Origin: Porites lobata
Lineage: Eukaryota > Cnidaria > Anthozoa > Scleractinia > Poritidae
Assembly (NCBI GenBank): GCA_942486035.1
Contig: CALNXK010000132.1
Span: 1,314,001-1,378,000, forward strand
Direction: 5' to 3'
DNA: 64,000 nucleotides
The position numbers and the translations under genes are program-made. This document shows positions 47,558 to 58,500 of the stretch, piece after piece. Position 1 is the stretch's first letter; each line of letters begins with the position of its first letter. The notes below the pieces were generated by a model. The model ran no database searches, was not told the DNA's origin, and worked only from the letters and a program-made list of their open reading frames with translations.

Positions 47558-47935
47558 ATGGTTTGTAACAAGAAACGAATCATAATTGTTGCCCTTACCT
47601 TCTTATCAGTTTGGACATGCATGACTTTTGTCTACTTCACAATCTCTTTCCATAAGCGGGAACGCCCATCAGAGGTACAAAATGTGTCTACCAGGGCAAA
47701 TACTACCCCTACAGTCATTACGGCCGCAGTAAAATATCAAACAGATATCAATGAAACAGACGATTCAGATATGAACGGAACTCTTCATCAATTGATCGAT
47801 TTCAAAGACTTGGGGAGGAATAAGAAAGCAGTATTGCTATTGATCATCGTTAGCACTGCACCATCAAGATTTGAAAGAAGACAGGCAATAAGAGAAACAT
47901 GGTGGAAACATTGTTCTGATGGCAATCAGGCTCAG
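47558..47935 (+). CDS. Beta-1,3-galactosyltransferase-like (GT31), first coding exon
   Basis: Likely a Golgi type II membrane glycosyltransferase that adds galactose or N-acetylhexosamine in beta-1,3 linkage to glycan chains. The exon encodes a short cytoplasmic tail (MVCNKKR), a membrane segment (IIIVALTFLSVWTCMTFVYF, about residues 8-27), a low-complexity stem with N-glycosylation sites, and then LLLIIVSTAPSRFERRQAIR followed by ETWW, the conserved start of the GT31 fold (residues ~93-117). An in-frame TGA at 47549-47551, nine bases upstream, supports this ATG. The exon ends at CAG with a GTAGG donor at 47936; beyond it the frame has no family similarity. The catalytic DxD part must lie in later exons that I cannot find in the window, so the gene is either long or broken. 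No neighbours are functionally linked. Confidence 0.8.
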
Positions 47936-49510
47936 GTAGGCAGGCAAGATAGGTTGTTTATAATTATCACCAGTTATCTCACGATGACGTTATTTTTAGT
48001 TATTTATAGCGAAATTTTCTACCGACGAAGACGATGCCGACGATGCGACGACGACGGCAACAAGCAAATATCAACAGCTTTAGATTATCAAAACATCAAC
48101 TTTCCACGTGCATCACACTTTGTTTTTTGTATGTTCATTATTGTTGCTCAATGACCTCGACGTCAAATTCCTAATTTCACGTTTTACACCGAGGACGTGA
48201 ACAAAAGACACTGATTCTGAACTTGGATACAGTCCTTTTGGAATAAACCATCAGAAAAATTCGCCACAATTTGACAATTAAACGAGGTCGAATGGTAATT
48301 AGCAGCAATTATGTTGAAAACAGCGCGAATACTAGCAAAGTGATCTTTTGGTTCGATCGTTCTTGTAGGTACAAATAACTCCTCAATGAATCATTGGCGA
48401 AGGTGTCTAGGTTGCAAGTAGAGAAAAGAGAATTTAAGAGTGAATGTCTCTAAAAATCAAACAAAATCGGAAAAATCGCGGCCACGGTCAAAAATCGATT
48501 TCGCTCCTTTTTGGTGTGTAGTAAGCCTAAGGTGTGTAATGAAATGAAATGAGATTAGTTTTTGAAAATATTCTTTTTAACGGCCACAAACAAAAAACCG
48601 TCTCGACCCAAAGTATCAAAATATCAAAATTTCATTTTTTTTAATCAATGAGGCTAACTGATGAACATGGGACTCATAGATTCTATGATGTCTCGCGATT
48701 CTCAACCTCGTCCCCACTGTACCTTTCCCTGGATTTTGGATAAAATGAGATGGACACAAGCGATAGTCACTGCTGTCTCACATTTTTTGGTCCAAAGTAG
48801 GGTCAGGATTTTGAGAATCGGACAGTACAACCCCACCAAGAATTTTCAGGAGTACCCCCCCGGGAGACTTGAAGCCTGGTAGCAAGTTTACCTGTCAGCA
48901 TCCACTTGCTAATTATCAGATGCTTTAAGGGTCAGTGATCATTTCAACACCATTATTTTGGATTAAGAAATCGACGCAAGTCTTATGTTTGCCTCTAATC
49001 TAAATGAAACTAAAAATGGCCGTTTTGTCTCCACTACTCCATGACTATACAGGGCCGAACACGGAAAGCAACGTTTTGAGGCAAGGGTGAGTACACCGTC
49101 AGCTAAGTCCACCTTCATGATAAATAGTAGTCAATCTTGCGAAGAATAGCTCATCAGAAGCCCATCAATCTCCCATACAAACCCTTGGAGTCAACACTAT
49201 CCCGAGCAGATTTATCAACAGAATGATCCGCGGGAAGGCTTCGCACGCCGACCTTATGATCCATTACCATTATTACCATCCTATTCCTCATCGTCATCAT
49301 TATCATCATCAACACCCTCATCATATACATTCCCCAAAAGTGATGATAGCAACGTTTCAGGTTAAAACTCCGTAGTTTTCAATTGCATTTTTGTCCTTAG
49401 TATTGTTAGGCCGTTTTTTACATGAGGAAACTTTCAAAGTTTGATTTTAAGTGACAGGACGCGAGGAAACATCTCTTTTTCAAAACCGTAGTGTTCCGCA
49501 CGTTTTTGCT
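47936..49510. other. Probable intron of the GT31-like gene; repeats
   Basis: A segment at 48420-48530 (with GTGAATGTCT and CAAACAAAATCGG) is loosely inverted at about 61890-61975. Short ATC-rich tracts occur at 49255-49335. No further GT31 exon was found. Confidence 0.45.
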
Positions 49511-49513
49511 TTT

Positions 49514-50045
49514 TGTTCCTTTAATTGCTTTAGGAACAACCTAGGAACGCACAATAAAGGAACTTTCTTTACACTATAGGAACAAAGGTCGGCAAAATTC
49601 GGAACAATCTGGTCCGTTAGCAGCAAATTGGAATACAAAGTTCCTTTTCATTCTAGTCATAAGGAACAACTGGTTCCTCTTTTATCCTTTCAGGAACAAA
49701 AGGTCCTCTTTCAACAATTCCGATTTCCCTTCATGTTCCTTTCGAAGTGATTGGGGAACAAATCTTCCCAATCTAATTTCTCGCTCGACACAGTAAGGAA
49801 CAAATGGTTCCTATTTACTGGCATATCCACTGCTGTTCGGAACGCCCTGTTCCCTTTCGGTTCAAATTGTACCTATTCATGCCCAACAGGAACGGAATTG
49901 TTCTTAATCGAGGTGGTTTTTTTTGTTTCTCAAGATGAGTGTTATGTTCCGCATATAAATGGGAACAGGTTTCGAATTTGTGACAGAGGAACTAGCGTTC
50001 CATTTTGCGCAAACTGTAAAAAGGAATAGGGAACAATAGTTCCTA
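49514..50045. repeat. Array of GGAAC...GTTCC palindromes
   Basis: At least twelve interrupted palindromes of the form GGAAC-N4/5-GTTCC or a one-base variant occur in about 530 bases, for example GGAACAACTGGTTCC near 49663, GGAACAAATGGTTCC near 49797, GGAACGCCCTGTTCC near 49839, GGAACTAGCGTTCC near 49988 and GGAACAATAGTTCC near 50030. The sequences between them are unrelated, so this is not an ordinary tandem repeat. An open frame at 49751-50029 crosses several of them and is not called as a gene. Similar motifs occur at 59901-59945. Confidence 0.85.
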
Positions 50046-50230
50046 TTTATCGTAGGCTATCTGAAACTACTGTCCATTACTTCCGCTATACAAATTTATC
50101 AAAACATATATCCTTCAGCAATCAAGTTAACTACGAGACTTGCCCTCTACATGTTTAATCTTGTTTGGGCTTGCCCGCGCAAGTTCAGGCTTGTGTCTTT
50201 GTTTCTTTTGATTAATTGTGTACCAAATAC

Positions 50231-52053
50231 CGGTCATGTTGAAACGCAGACCATGCAGACTGCAGACTGCAGACTGTGCAGACTGAGTGTTATTATTTTT
50301 TTTACTTGTACCTTAATTTTCTAGTGAAATCTTTCGCTGTGGCTATATGGCCGGTAACTGGTCAAGGTTTTCAAAACACTAAATGGCTAGCAGGTCCTAT
50401 ATTCTCAGTAAATTTCGCAGTCCACTCAATGGCAAAGAACAAATACTGAAAACTCGATATTATTTCTATCAACGCAAAAGTTAAGGTTACCTTGTACAAA
50501 AAAGCTTTTTTGTTTCATCATAACGTCGACAAGATAATGTTGAAGTGTATTTCAGCTCCAGAAGGGAACTAACGCGTAGAGACTTTGATCAGGATCAGAC
50601 TGAATTTTTTCGATTTGTGAAATTTACTGAGAATATGGGACTGCCGGCCATTTAGTGTTTTGAAAACCTTGACCGGTAGTTGAGCTGAAAAAAGTTCTAA
50701 GTGTCACAAAACACGGTTTCGTCTTCTGAGCCCAGCGTAAGCCAAACACTAGACTTGAGATCTATAAAGCATTTCAGGATCGCTTGACCTGTCTTAATCT
50801 ACATGTGATAGTTTAGATTAGCTAGAATCTTTCGATTTTGTGAAATTTACTGAGAATATAGGACTGCCGGCCATTTAGTGTTTTGAAAACCTTGACCGGT
50901 TACCGGCCATATAGCCGCAGCGTTCCTCAATTTCCTTGATTGTTGATGATCGTCTTTGGTTTCACTCTATAATTCAAACCGGTGACTTGCTGTCATTTCT
51001 TCAAATATACATGTCGTTGTTAGCTCGGAAGATTCGGGTAAGACTTTTGTTTATGTATTGTTTTTATTCGATTCTCAAGAGTGCCCTTCTGGGCGGGTTT
51101 TCACTCGAGGATCGACATTGTATTTGCTCCATGCATTCACGCTAATAAGTGGTAGTGGTTTGAAACCGACAATCTTGTTCGAGTATCATGGTTCTTGTTT
51201 ATGCAGTTCCAAAACTAAATAGTTCATTAGTAACAAATGTATTATTTGTACAACTCGAAGATGTGGAGAGGGGTTTTAATGCGCATTGAACTAGATCCCC
51301 CGCCGTGTATTTTAGGTATATTTTGTCTTAATTTTCATTGAATATTATCTGTGAGAAGTTTCAAGTCGCTGCCCTTCTTCTCTTAATTCTGACGCTTACG
51401 GAACTGCCAAACTGGAGGAAATCAGAATATTTATTTTTAGGTAGATATACCGTTGATTTATTTACACATTTTAGAGCAAGGCCCATCTCTCAAACGTCTT
51501 GGTTTGATATCCCGAGCTAACAATGATAAAATCGGTATCTGTAAGATTTAAAGAAATGACGGCAAGTCACCGGTTTGAATTACAGAGTGAGACTAAAGAC
51601 GATCATCAACAACCAAGAAAATTGAGGAAATGTCTCTCTCGTAGCCGTTGTAGGAAGCCGAAAAGCGTTTTATTTTAAGTCACTTAACCTGAAAAAGCTT
51701 CTTCTACTAGAAAAATAAATAGTCGTGGCAATATAATACAGTTACAGAAAGAAACAGCTTACCTTCCTCCATCGTGCTCGCTCCTGCGAGAAAGAGGCGC
51801 AGCTAAAAGCAAGTGAAACTGCTTTTACATCTGCCGGTAAACATGAGCCCATGATTTTCTCATTTCCTACTGATGACCCTTGCAGGTAAACATCAGTGCA
51901 CATATATAATGAGAGGAAGCAGGAAACTATAGTAAAAATTTTACTAGAAAATTAATGTACAAGTAAAAAAATAACACTCAGTCTGCACATTCTGCACAGT
52001 CTGCACGGTCTGCACAGTCAGCAGTCTGCATGGTCTGCGTTTCAACATGACCG
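50231..52053. mobile_element. 1.8 kb TIR element with 9-bp target duplication (MULE-like)
   Basis: CGGTCATGTTGAAACGCAGA at 50231 is exactly inverted at the right end (52034-52053). The arms continue through CAGACTG-repeat sequence and on to TTTTCTAGT. A second inverted pair (50930-51008 with 51548-51628) is a continuation of the arms. The flanking 9-mers ACCAAATAC (50222-50230) and ACCAAGTAC (52054-52062) differ by one base, the length made by Mutator-like transposases. There is no transposase, so it is non-autonomous. A separate MITE sits in the left arm. Confidence 0.85.
50335..50922. mobile_element. 588 bp MITE nested in the MULE-like element
   Basis: CGCTGTGGCTATATGGCCGG at the left is mirrored by CCGGCCATATAGCCGCAGCG at the right, and the inverted match goes on for about 75 bases. 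An extra copy of part of the right arm sits at 50620-50690. The element interrupts the left arm of the 50231-52053 element, so it came later. The 7455-7770 copy belongs to the same family. Confidence 0.9.
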
Positions 52054-52214
52054 ACCAAGTACGGACAACAAAACAATGGGGCAAGGGCAAGAATGACCAA
52101 GTGTGGGCAGAGATGGGTTAACAAATATTTCATTGGCGAATAGGATGATCCCTTGGCGACCCTTTTGTTGGTATAAGTGCATGCATACTTTAGAAAGATA
52201 TCGATTTCAAGCTG

Positions 52215-53572
52215 ATGCTTATGAGAAACAAACGAGGCAAGGATGTCAACTGGTCAAAGTTAGCAAATGCATCGCCTAAACCAAAGAGACTTCACTTAGA
52301 AGAGAATGACTGTGATGGTCTTTTTCACTGCCCAATGCAAATTTGTAACCACGATGAATTCACTACGCAAAGAGGCTGTAGAAAACACGTAAAGAACAAA
52401 CGCAGTTGGTACTATTACTTCGACGAGAAGCCAGACAGTGCTCAAATCGATACGCTTAATGTCGATGAAAACAACAAATGTGAAGCCAGTGATCAGAAGA
52501 TTATACCACGTAAAAGCAAGGCAATTGCCTCTTTTGATCCTACAAACAACATTGCCAAGAACTTTTATTCGTGGCTAACTGGCAGTGGTGGGGGCTGTAA
52601 AGTGATCGACAAGCACAACAGAACGTAAGCAAGTGCTTGAAGATTCTCAAGTTTTATTGCAAAGACGAAGAGGAGCTCACATTTGACATTGTGGACTTAA
52701 GTTTATGTGCACCGAATCTCCTTTTCAAGTTTGTTGATACAATGCAGGATGCTTGGAATCTGGGACACGCGGGACGCATAGGCTACTTGGATGCCATTGC
52801 AGAATTGGTGAATTGTCGAAAAGTGAATGGAGCATCGGAATCAGTATTGAGAGGGCTGGCTTCAACAGAAATTTACTTGACAAAAGTGCGCAAAATCGTT
52901 TCCAAAATGATGCGGTTGCAGTAGACCAGTGAACTGGACATCGATGCCTTAGAAGCCAATGGGCACTCCACCACACTAGAAGAACTTTTGGAAGTCGTGG
53001 GGCGCTACTTGCCGCGCTACGAGATCGTACTGAAATCATGTAAGGAGAAACTGGGTGCTATTTTGCCAATAGATTTATCTTTTGCTACTAAATTTTTGGC
53101 CGTCTATTTATTTATCAAGGTTAAGGGTTCGCGCCCCATGACATATCAGTACTTAACGGTGGAAATGGTGAACAAAGCCAAGACTAACGGTGGATTTATA
53201 GACCAGAAAATGTTCAAAGCGGCTGGAAAATTTGGCTTCGATTCTCTTTACCTGACTGAGACGGGCATGCAAGTTTTGGATGGCTACATCAACCACATTC
53301 GCCCCCTACTCAGACCGACCTGCGACTTTATATTGGTGGCAAGAAATGGAGGGCAGCGCAATAAGCTGGGAGAGCTAATGAGTAAACTGGTCTTCGATGC
53401 AACGGGCAAATACGTTCACCCAACTCGCTATCGACTGAACGTGGAGACTGCGAGCTGCAGGCAGCTGAGCAGCAGAGCGCAGAGCACAATCTCCGAAGAC
53501 CAGAAACATAGCTCTGTTGTTGCAAGGGTTCACTATCAGAAGCAGCGATCGCGCGAGTTGGCGAGCAAAGCA
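52215..53572 (+). pseudogene. Zinc-finger protein with tyrosine-recombinase-like C-terminus
   Basis: The N-terminal part has a nuclear-type basic region and a C2H2-like finger (FHCPMQICNHDEF, then QRGCRKHVKNK) followed by SWYYYFDEKP. The middle is helical with no known domain. The C-terminus shows the tyrosine-recombinase order: Arg in KGSRPMTYQYL (about 53124-53150), HPTRYR (about 53417), the second His in EDQKHSS (about 53503) and Tyr in ARVHYQKQRSR (about 53527). It would cut and rejoin DNA through a tyrosine-DNA bond; catalytic competence is inferred from motifs. A frameshift near 52625 and a TAG at 52922-52924 inactivate it. The frame degrades after 53572, where unrelated sequence enters. 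Its 3' part leads into the Crypton-type gene at 53975. It could be a diverged recombinase or a domesticated relative. Confidence 0.6.
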
Positions 53573-53974
53573 AAGCAATATGGTTCATTATTATATGGAG
53601 AAGTCTGTTCTGACCATGCGATTGGTCAATTTGCGGTCCATAACTTACTTTACGGACCAAAATCAAACGCAGTTGCTCAATTTGCTCTCTAGATCGTTCT
53701 CTGCGAAAAGAGATCAAGAGAAAACTGTGACAGAATGTCTGTTAACCCTACTGAGTCTAATGACCTGGAAGTAGACATCGTCCTGCCAAATTTTGACCTA
53801 AATGTATTGAGAAAGAAGCGGACGAAGACGTTAATCATAGGAGAGAAGACGATTCCAGCCAAGAAATTGACAACTTCATCCACGGCTAAAAATCGAAAAA
53901 GAGTAAAAAAAAACAAACTAGACTGGCAGAGATTTAACGCCTCTTGCCAAGGAAAAATGAGTGGCTGAATTGAC

Positions 53975-55117
53975 ATGACAGACATACCTGCACCTGATCT
54001 TGACAAGCTCCTTTGCAGTTTTTTTTCAAAGACCTGAGAAAAAAAGATGACAGCGACTACGAGCCCGACAGGGTCTCCAGTTTTCAAAAGAGCAACCAGC
54101 GCCACATTACTACCCTTTAACATCCTCAAAGATGATGCTTTCTCCCGTTCAAGGAGAATCTTGGCCGCCAAGAGAAAGAGCTTAGTTAAGGAAGGACGTG
54201 GAAACAAACCGAACGCTAGCTGTGAGTTGACGGATGAAGAAGAAGCGAAGCTCTTTGAAGCAGGTAAATTCGGAAATCACAATCCACTGGCATTGCAGCG
54301 CACCCTGTTGTGGTTTTTATCAATGCAGTTTGGCTTCAGAGCCAGGGATGAAAGTAGGAAGTTGTGTTGGGGAGATATAGTGCTGGACGTCGACGCCGTG
54401 ACCGGCCGTGAGGTGCTAGTGTGGACAGCCGAAAGGGGAAGCAAAACGAGCCAAGGTCTCAAACGCGGTCATCAACGTCAATTCTGTCCTAAACCGTTTG
54501 CCACCGGCACAAACAGATGCCCTGTTCTTTATTACAATTTGTTTAAGGCCCGCCGTCCGCAGAAAGCTAACAGCCCAGAATCACCGTTCTCTCTGGCAGT
54601 TAATCACCAAACCTGGCGCCAAAGCCAAGTTTGGTACAAGGGCTAACCACTCGGCAAGAACGAAATCGGGAAATTTATGTCCACGGCGGCAAAAAATGTC
54701 GGTTTAGCAGCTCAAAACAAGAAGATATCCAATCATTCCGTCCGTAAAACATCAATTTCCCGTCTGCTTGATGCTGGTGTGCCAGGAAATTTTGTGATGC
54801 AACTAAGTGGCCACAAAAATCTTCAAAGTTTGAGCTCATACAAATCAGCTTCCATCGCACACCGGCGCCATATGTCCGATACGTTGAGTAGAGGATCGAT
54901 GAGTAATAATGGCACCACGTCAGTTCGCGAACAAATCTTTCACACATCGTTGTTTTCAGCTGAGAGCCAGACAAGGTCAGCTCCAAATCCCTCTCCCGAA
55001 TTCTACCAAGGCCAAAGCTTTTTCGCAGGAGCAACAATCAGCACAATGAACAACTGTGTTTTTAATATCGTTCCATCAAGCTCCGCAAAGCGCCCACGCA
55101 TTGATAATCAGGAGTAG
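53975..55117 (+). pseudogene. Crypton-type tyrosine recombinase (DUF3504-like)
   Basis: The ATG at 53975 lies six bases after the stop (53966-53968) of a short upstream frame that would extend the zinc-finger protein. The protein starts with MTDIPAPDLDKLLCSFF, then FNILKDDAFSRSRRILAAKR. The catalytic part has RARDESRKLCWGD (Arg I, about 54340), NHSVRKT (HxxR, about 54731), LSGHKN and SYKSA, where Tyr is the probable nucleophile (about 54835). A basic tail ends in KRPRIDNQE. These are the hallmarks of Crypton-derived DUF3504 recombinases. At least three frameshifts (about 54035, 54107, 54640) inactivate it. Cryptons use this enzyme to excise and integrate circular DNA. The next gene, on the other strand, converges on its 3' end. 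Confidence 0.8.
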
Positions 55118-55390
55118 AGGCTGCTTTACTTTTAAGTGCGGACTTCACGATAGTTGATCTTTTCCATTTTTGTGCACTTACAGAACTCTTAGTTTTGACG
55201 AAATTTTGAACTCTTCTTAACATGGCGCATTTTTATGTTGTTTTCACTGTCTCGGAAAGCCTTTGTTATGTGCTACTGTTTTCGTGAGCCAATAAAAACT
55301 TTATTTTTTGACAGTTGTCAAATGACTGTCAAATCGATCGCGCGTCTTGTTTCCGGTCCCCCAAACAGGAAGACGCCATATAATAAACAT
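55118..55390. other. Intergenic space between convergent genes
   Basis: AT-rich sequence after the recombinase stop. It contains AATAAA (AATAAAAACTTT near 55290), a possible polyadenylation signal for the plus-strand gene. Confidence 0.5.
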
Positions 55391-55548
55391 CTTATTAGCC
55401 TCGTTTTTTCGGTCCGTACTGTAAATTACGGATCCTCGTTTTTTTTCCATCGATTTATGGCCCGCGCGCTTCGCTTTTGGGCAATAAATTGATGGAAAAA
55501 AACTCGGTCCGTAATTTACAGTACGGACCGAAAACTCGGCTAATAAGA
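55391..55548. mobile_element. 158 bp MITE between the convergent genes
   Basis: CTTATTAGCC and GGCTAATAAG are the ends. The inverted match continues about 65 bases and includes CGGTCCGTACTGTAAATTAC. The centre holds a GC-rich GGCCCGCGCGCTTCGCTTTT phrase. It sits 25 bases before the stop of the minus-strand gene, so it inserted after the element was formed. Confidence 0.85.
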
Positions 55549-55572
55549 GGTATGTACATGACAAGCAACATT

Positions 55573-58500
55573 TTATTGTTGTTGTAAGAAGAATAACTTA
55601 CTGTTGACTCGAGAAATAATGTTTATTTTGTTGCTTGGGCAACGTTTTTTCGTAACTCGCTGGCTTGAGGAGGAACGCTTGAACTTATTGGCTTCAGTGG
55701 TTATGGTTCGGTCTGACATTGCATTGCTAGGGACAGGAGTCATGAAAAATGTCGCTTCGTCATTTTCGCTGTCATCGTCAGATCCAGTAACGTAGCTGAA
55801 CGTGCACGGCGACTGCGTGCCATATTGTTCCTGGTTGTCGTGGAGCAAGTAATTCGGCGTTCTCGGTTTTTCTTGCTCTAATACCTCTTCCATTTCTTCT
55901 CTCTGGCTCGAGCTCGGGACTGGCAGCGCTTCGGAGAGGCTTTTCACCAAGTGTTGGTCTTCCTTTCTCAACAGTCCCAGCTCCACGCAGACCTTTTTCC
56001 TCTCCGCAAGGGCCTTGAGCTTTTCTTCTAGGATTTCACGCAGGGCATCCATTGAGTCTCTCGTGTCAGGCGAAATACGTGATTCCAGGGTGACCATGTA
56101 TTCTGTATTCCTCAACCATGGTGACTGGAATGCTTCCCTTGACCTCTTCTTCTTCTCTTTTCGATCCGCACCGGCTTTCATCTGTTCGTGAGTGGCCAGA
56201 TCATTTCTTATCGGCGTGGGAAGGGGATCGTTTGGATCGTGGGGTAGTAAACGTACATTTTCTTCGGAGACGCCCTTCGATCTGAGACGCTGTTGAAATC
56301 TCTCGTGCCGTTGCATCTCCCGCCGCATCCTCTCTTCGTTTTGCTGTAAACGCTTTTCCAGTAAGAGACTGAGGTGACGGTTATCCAAAGACCCCGGTAA
56401 GGTTTGTGCGAGCGAGTTCTTTAACGCGTGTGTGGTGTCATCGTCATCATCGGCATCCACGATTTGGTCCCCGTTATCGTCTCCTGCAGTGGCCTCTTCG
56501 TCTCGGGGATTTGCGCGTAAATCAGCTAAGAGGTCGGTCAACTGCACATTTCTTAAAACCTCTTTCTCCGTCTCCAACAGTGCACCCTCTTCGTTTGGTG
56601 TGTTTCTCTCCGCGTCTTCGTCGTCTTCATCAGAACTTTCTTCTTCAGCTGTATCTACCCTCGCTTTCGATGCAGCCCACTCAACACATTCTATAGGGTG
56701 CTTGCGCAGCCACTGGGCAGCCTTCTTTTTTGGACTTGACAAGCTTTTGAAGAAGTAATACCTTAGCCTTCGGTCCATAGCCTGTTGATCTTCCTCCTTG
56801 AATTGAAGTTTTTGCTATGCAGTCATGAACATGGGACATCGATTGAAAAATGACTTGGCTGTTTTGTACTTGACATCGCAGGCTGTGTGAGTATCTTCCA
56901 GTCGTCCACATCGAGGGTCGACGGAGTGGCCTCGTCAATGAATATCACCTCGGTGTCCTTGACAATCATTGCCTTGTTGAACACTTTTTGCTTGGTTACA
57001 GTTGCTACGTTGCTGTGGTGAATCAGGCTCAGTATTGGGTAAAACAGGCTTGTCTTTCCGCTGTCGGGCTCACCGACAAGGCATGGCACTCTCCCTTTGT
57101 GCTTCGTTTGGTTGAAATTCTGCAGCCTCACGAAATCTTCGCAAAACAAACCAATCTCGTTTTCTATCAGGCTGTTTTCAAAACGTCTTGGAAGTATTTA
57201 GGCTGCGGGACTTTGGAGGGATCATAACGTGAGAAAGCCCTGGGAGTCACAAGGCCCATTTTCTCTGCTGGAATTGTGTTCTTCAAGAACCGTCTTTCCG
57301 AGACAGACCAACATTTCCCTTCGTTCACCTCTATGAGGGTGTAGTCGACAACAATGGGACGAATTACTTCACAATCGGGGTCAGCCAGGATATCGATAAC
57401 TTTTTTCACGTCCCTCAGCATTCTTGCCTTAAATGACTCCTTTGCAGCTAAACTGTTCACAAACGCCTTCACATCACACTTGTAGGAGTAGGTGTAAGTG
57501 GCACCTTCACACTTTTTATGAACAGTGCCCCTGTAAAGGGCGTATTCCAGTCTCTTCATCGAAATCGAGATGTCATTTATGAGGACTGTAAGTTTTTCAC
57601 CTAGCCGTGGTTCCATGCTGTCACTTGTTCTTTGTTCTTGGGATTCTTGGCTGTTACCATCCAAGCCATAACGATCAATCACTAACTTCACACCCATCAT
57701 TTTATCTATTGCTTCAGAAACAATAGCCTTAAACGAGGATTGGATGATACGAACGCTGACTACGTTTTCCGTTCCACATTCCTCCACATCGATTGATTCA
57801 GAATCGCTCAAAAAACCCCTCCGCGACAGTCAGAAAACACTGCTGGTAGGAAGATGTTACTAGGTCCTGCATAGACTTGTCGTTGTGATCCTTTAATACT
57901 TTGAATAATTCCTTCATCGCAAGGAGATTCTTTGCCTTGTCGACAGGGAATCTTATTTTGAAAAAAAGAAATAGAAAGTTTGCTTGACTGAAATAAAATA
58001 AACAAAACAAAGTTAAGGCTATCCAACGCTTTATTTTGCTATAAGAAAATACTTTGACATGATGACGAGCCAAGCATGAGAAAATGATTTCATTCAGAAT
58101 CTTGTAAAAAATTTACCTTGATATATACTGCAAAGACTAACCGTAAAAAGACAGTATGTTAAGTATTATGCAGACTGTTAGTAATAGTTTATACCAGGGT
58201 GGGGCTAGACATATTTTGCATCCAGCAGGGATACAATTATACTTAAATAAAATCCTACAAATAAACAATTCTAGAAGTATTCCCTGTAAAACTCTTATAA
58301 TCACCAACTCGTGACGGAAACAGAAACAGTTAAAAAAAGCTTATTAAATGTTGTTTTACCTTAAATGTTTGTACAACAAAACTCTAGGACAAATGCTATA
58401 AAAACACTGATTTTGACATAAAATAAAGTTGTTGTTCTCGTTTTTGAAAGATCCGCACGTTTGTAAAAACAATTAATTTATGATGCACGAAGAGAAAACG

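Noticed and set aside
47936..48154. Extension of the GT31-like frame beyond the donor
   Set aside because: Similarity to the family stops at the GTAGG donor; the rest is intron read-through.
49751..50029. A 92-codon open frame with a GNKSSQS start and CANC end
   Set aside because: It crosses the GGAAC/GTTCC array, so its sequence reflects that motif, and it has no family similarity.
52725..54207. Minus-strand frames opposite the recombinase genes
   Set aside because: The plus-strand products carry recognised motifs in order; the minus-strand ones are shadows.
56406..56758. Plus-strand frames opposite the helicase gene (Ser/Ala-rich)
   Set aside because: They are shadows of the acidic Glu/Asp-rich tail of the minus-strand protein.
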